The position numbers and the translations under genes are program-made. From the NCBI GenBank assembly GCA_019237205.1, contig JAFAHO010000217.1, positions 1 through 36,547 of the forward strand: 36,547 nucleotides of DNA, given 5' to 3'. Below the pieces are notes generated by a model. The model did no database searches, was not told the DNA's origin, and worked only from the letters and a program-made list of their open reading frames with translations. Shown piece after piece: positions 34,527 to 36,547 of this stretch (positions are counted from its first letter, which is position 1; each line of letters starts with the position of its first letter). This DNA comes from Hyphomicrobiales bacterium. Lineage in GTDB: Bacteria; Pseudomonadota; Alphaproteobacteria; Rhizobiales; Beijerinckiaceae.

Positions 34527-35057
34527 TCAGTCTCCTTTCCGGCGCGCTGCGGCAAGCTGGCGCGACGCGTGGTCGATCGCGCGCGCGCCGAGGCGCGTCA
34601 AGGCCGCGCGCAAGGCCTCGTCCTCGATCGCTGACGAAGCCTCCCTTGCTTCGGCCTCGGCGTCGGCGCTCGGGGCCGCGAGGCTACGGCGCTCCGGCCT
34701 CAATGGCGGCAGCGGCCCCTGCCGAAATGCGACCTTTTCGACGCAGCGCCAGCCGAGATGCGCATTAACCCTGGCGACGATGATCGCCGCATTGTGCTGC
34801 GCTTCGAGCGCGAACGCGCCGTCGACCCGGAGCACCAGGGTCGAGGGCGCGATCGGCGCCTCGGGGTCGCGCTTTGTCGCGCGGGACGGCCATTGCAGTT
34901 GAATGGGCCGCGCGTAACGCGCGATCGATTCGCCTACGATAGCAGGCCAATCGGCAATGAGGCTTGCCTCGCTGAGGCCGCGCGCGGCCAGCGCTTCCTC
35001 GATGATCTCGGGCATGAATTCAGCGAGCGCCTTGGCGCCGAAACGCGGAGGCTTCAT
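34527..35057 (-). CDS. DUF721 protein (DciA-like)
   Basis: The 176-residue protein has the DUF721 core at about 20-115 (IIEEALAARGLSEASLIADW-PAIVGE, then LVLRVDGAFALEAQHN and VNAHLGWRCVEKV) and a charged helical C-terminus (AEAEAREASSAIEDEALRAA). DUF721 includes DciA, which helps load the replicative helicase in bacteria lacking DnaC, and alphaproteobacterial members sit next to mutY. It diverges from mutY across about 30 bp, so the two promoters overlap. dapF follows by four bases. Replication role is by family only. Confidence 0.88.
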   Translation of the reverse strand: MKPPRFGAKALAEFMPEIIEEALAARGLSEASLIADWPAIVGESIARYARPIQLQWPSRATKRDPEAPIAPSTLVLRVDGAFALEAQHNAAIIVARVNAHLGWRCVEKVAFRQGPLPPLRPERRSLAAPSADAEAEAREASSAIEDEALRAALTRLGARAIDHASRQLAAARRKGD

Positions 35058-35087
35058 GGTCCCGCCGACATGGATAGGGTTGGCTGC

Positions 35088-36164
35088 ATGAGTTTCAATG
35101 TAAGCTTGCTCGGCGCTGAGGCAAAGCGAAACGAAATTGTCGCGCGAACCCTGAATTGGTGGGATCGGAACCGCAGGGACCTCGCCTGGCGCGCGGCGCC
35201 CGGCGAAACGCCTGATCCCTACCGCGTGTGGCTCTCTGAAGTCCTGCTGCAGCAAACGACCGCCCAGGCGGCGACGCCTTATTTCCAGGCGTTCGTCGCG
35301 AAATGGCCGGCTGTCGAGGACCTCGCGGCTGCCTCGCACGAGGCGGTGATCAGCGCTTTCGCGGGCCTCGGTTATTATTCGCGAGCGCGGAACCTGCACG
35401 CTTGCGCAAAGGAGATCGCGCAACGGGGCGGCCGATTCCCGAGCCAAGAAGCCGAACTGAGAACCCTGCCGGGCGTGGGCGCCTATACCGCGGCGGCGAT
35501 CGCCGCCATCGCCTTCGGCCGTCGCGCGGCCCCTGTCGACGGCAATATCAAGCGAATCCTGTCCCGCCTGTACGCACTGAAGGATCCGATCACACAGGCG
35601 CGGAGCGCAATTGCGGCGGCGGCCGGCGCGCTGGCGCCGAGCAACCGTCCGGGCGATTTCGCCCAGGCGCTGATGGACATTGGCGCGACTATCTGCCGCC
35701 CCCGCACCCCCGATTGCCCGGCGTGCCCGCTGAGCGAAGTTTGCGCCGCCGTGTGGTCCGGCGTTCCCGAGGCCTACCCCGGCCGGGCCGCAGCCAAAGT
35801 AAGATCGCTGCGCAAAGGGGCGGTTTTTTTCGCACACCGGGCCGACGGCGCCTTTCTCGCGCGCCGTCGTCCCCCGCGCGGGCTGCTCGCCTCGACCGTC
35901 GAACTCCCTGGCACGCCCTGGACGAGCAAGGGTCCCGGAGGAGCGTGGAGGGACGGCGCTCCGGTTGCGGCGCGCTGGCGGAAGCTGCCCGAAACGGTCG
36001 AGCAGGTCTTCACCCACTTCGCGCTGACGTTGACGGTTTATGCGGCTGCTGTCAAAGACGCTGCCCCGGACGGATGTTTCTGGGTCTCGCCTGACGGCGT
36101 CGGCGAAGCCGGCTTTTCGAATGTGATGCGGAAGGCGGTCGCTCGGGCCGTGGGTCGCCAATGA
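35088..36164 (+). CDS. mutY: A/G-specific adenine DNA glycosylase MutY
   Basis: MutY removes adenine opposite 8-oxoguanine. The catalytic residues are E51 (LSEVLLQQTT) and D150 (PVDGNIKRILSRL), with the helix-hairpin-helix LPGVGAYTAAAI at 126-137. The iron-sulfur cysteines are C202-x6-C209-x2-C212-x5-C218, all intact. The C-terminal NUDIX-like lesion-recognition domain (about 235-358) ends in FTHFALTLTVYAA. The 358-residue size is normal. An alternative start at 35070 adds MDRVGC; 35088 has AGGG before it. Confidence 0.95.
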   Translation: MSFNVSLLGAEAKRNEIVARTLNWWDRNRRDLAWRAAPGETPDPYRVWLSEVLLQQTTAQAATPYFQAFVAKWPAVEDLAAASHEAVISAFAGLGYYSRARNLHACAKEIAQRGGRFPSQEAELRTLPGVGAYTAAAIAAIAFGRRAAPVDGNIKRILSRLYALKDPITQARSAIAAAAGALAPSNRPGDFAQALMDIGATICRPRTPDCPACPLSEVCAAVWSGVPEAYPGRAAAKVRSLRKGAVFFAHRADGAFLARRRPPRGLLASTVELPGTPWTSKGPGGAWRDGAPVAARWRKLPETVEQVFTHFALTLTVYAAAVKDAAPDGCFWVSPDGVGEAGFSNVMRKAVARAVGRQ

Positions 36165-36275
36165 GCGGAGGCTGCCGACGGAATCCCTGTAGAAGTCTTG
36201 ACGCGCCGCGGCTAGTCTGCCGGCGTCGGATGCAGCGCGCCCGACACTCGGTTCTGTTCCAATTCTGGATCGTTC

Positions 36276-36547
36276 ATGGCGCCCTTGATCACGCCCGCAG
36301 CTTTCCGGTTGCCGCCGGACGCGGAACTGCGCGTCCGCTTCGGTCACGTCACGACACGGGTGTTCGATCTCGACAACACTCTTTATCCGCCCGATAGCGG
36401 AATTTGGCGCAAGATCGACTAGCGGATCACGCTGTTTCTCATCGATCTTTTCGGGCTGGACGGACAGTCGGCGCGCGCCTTGCACCAGCACTATTACCTA
36501 AAGCACGGCACGACACTTCGCGGACTCGTGGAGGATAACATCGGCGA
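36276..36547 (+). pseudogene. Pyrimidine 5'-nucleotidase-type HAD hydrolase, interrupted by in-frame TAG and cut by window end
   Basis: From ATG 36276 the frame shows the HAD nucleophile motif VFDLDNTLYPPDS, then WRKID, then TAG at 36420-36422 (codon 49). The same frame continues in family style (RITLFLIDLFGLDG, YYLKHGTTLRGLVE) to the window end. A Gln codon CAG normally sits here in relatives, so a single C-to-T change explains the stop. Either the gene is recently inactivated, or the base is a sequencing error, or readthrough occurs. The type is the Sdt1/PhoE-like pyrimidine 5'-nucleotidase usual next to dapD in Hyphomicrobiales. Only the first about 90 codons are visible. Confidence 0.75.

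Noticed and set aside
1..36547. CRISPR arrays, rRNA genes or complete insertion sequences
   Set aside because: No regularly spaced repeats, no rRNA-like sequence and no transposase with terminal inverted repeats were seen on reading.

Overview
The window looks like a piece of a GC-rich alphaproteobacterial chromosome, most likely Hyphomicrobiales (Rhizobiales). The reasons are the housekeeping block dapF / DciA-like DUF721 / mutY / HAD pyrimidine nucleotidase at the right edge, the alphaproteobacterial style of the stand-alone HPr, enzyme I and Dha proteins, and the small proteins on the left. Genus cannot be fixed from this window alone.

Left edge (1-3360): the right end of an integrated element. 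It holds a partial XRE-type regulator, three small unknown proteins (one a 37-codon ORF coupled by ATGA overlap), a tyrosine recombinase, and an AT-richer zinc-ribbon/DUF4145 cargo gene. It stops at a 59-nt tRNA-Tyr 3' half whose 5' half is absent, which is the footprint of integration into a tRNA gene. The other junction, with the rebuilt tRNA, should lie off the left edge.

Centre (3461-26495): a large carbohydrate locus. Cupin, TIM-barrel isomerase, Gfo/Idh/MocA dehydrogenase, Tm-1-like protein and PEP-hydrolase-like protein lie on the left. A minus-strand block of about 15 kb follows in transcriptional order: ABC ATPase, solute-binding protein, two permeases, second ABC ATPase, small membrane protein, DhaL, DhaM, HPr, enzyme I, HTH-like regulator, DhaK, then an RND adaptor and RND pump. 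A second, paralogous permease pair diverges from the first ATPase across a 15-bp palindrome, and a ketose 3-epimerase ends the locus. The inferred flow is ABC import of a polyol or rare sugar, oxidation and epimerisation/isomerisation, then PEP-driven phosphorylation by DhaKLM fed by its own enzyme I and HPr. The substrate is unknown. The two ATPases carry complementary defects (LGEGE signature in one, missing switch histidine in the other), as expected for a heterodimer with one working ATP site.

Right part (27192-36547): a secreted beta-propeller-like protein and a GH13 enzyme with an N-terminal CBM48-like domain, a DUF2817 (M14-like) peptidase, a DUF1624 membrane protein, dapF, DUF721/DciA, mutY, and a pyrimidine 5'-nucleotidase gene broken by an in-frame TAG and cut by the window end.
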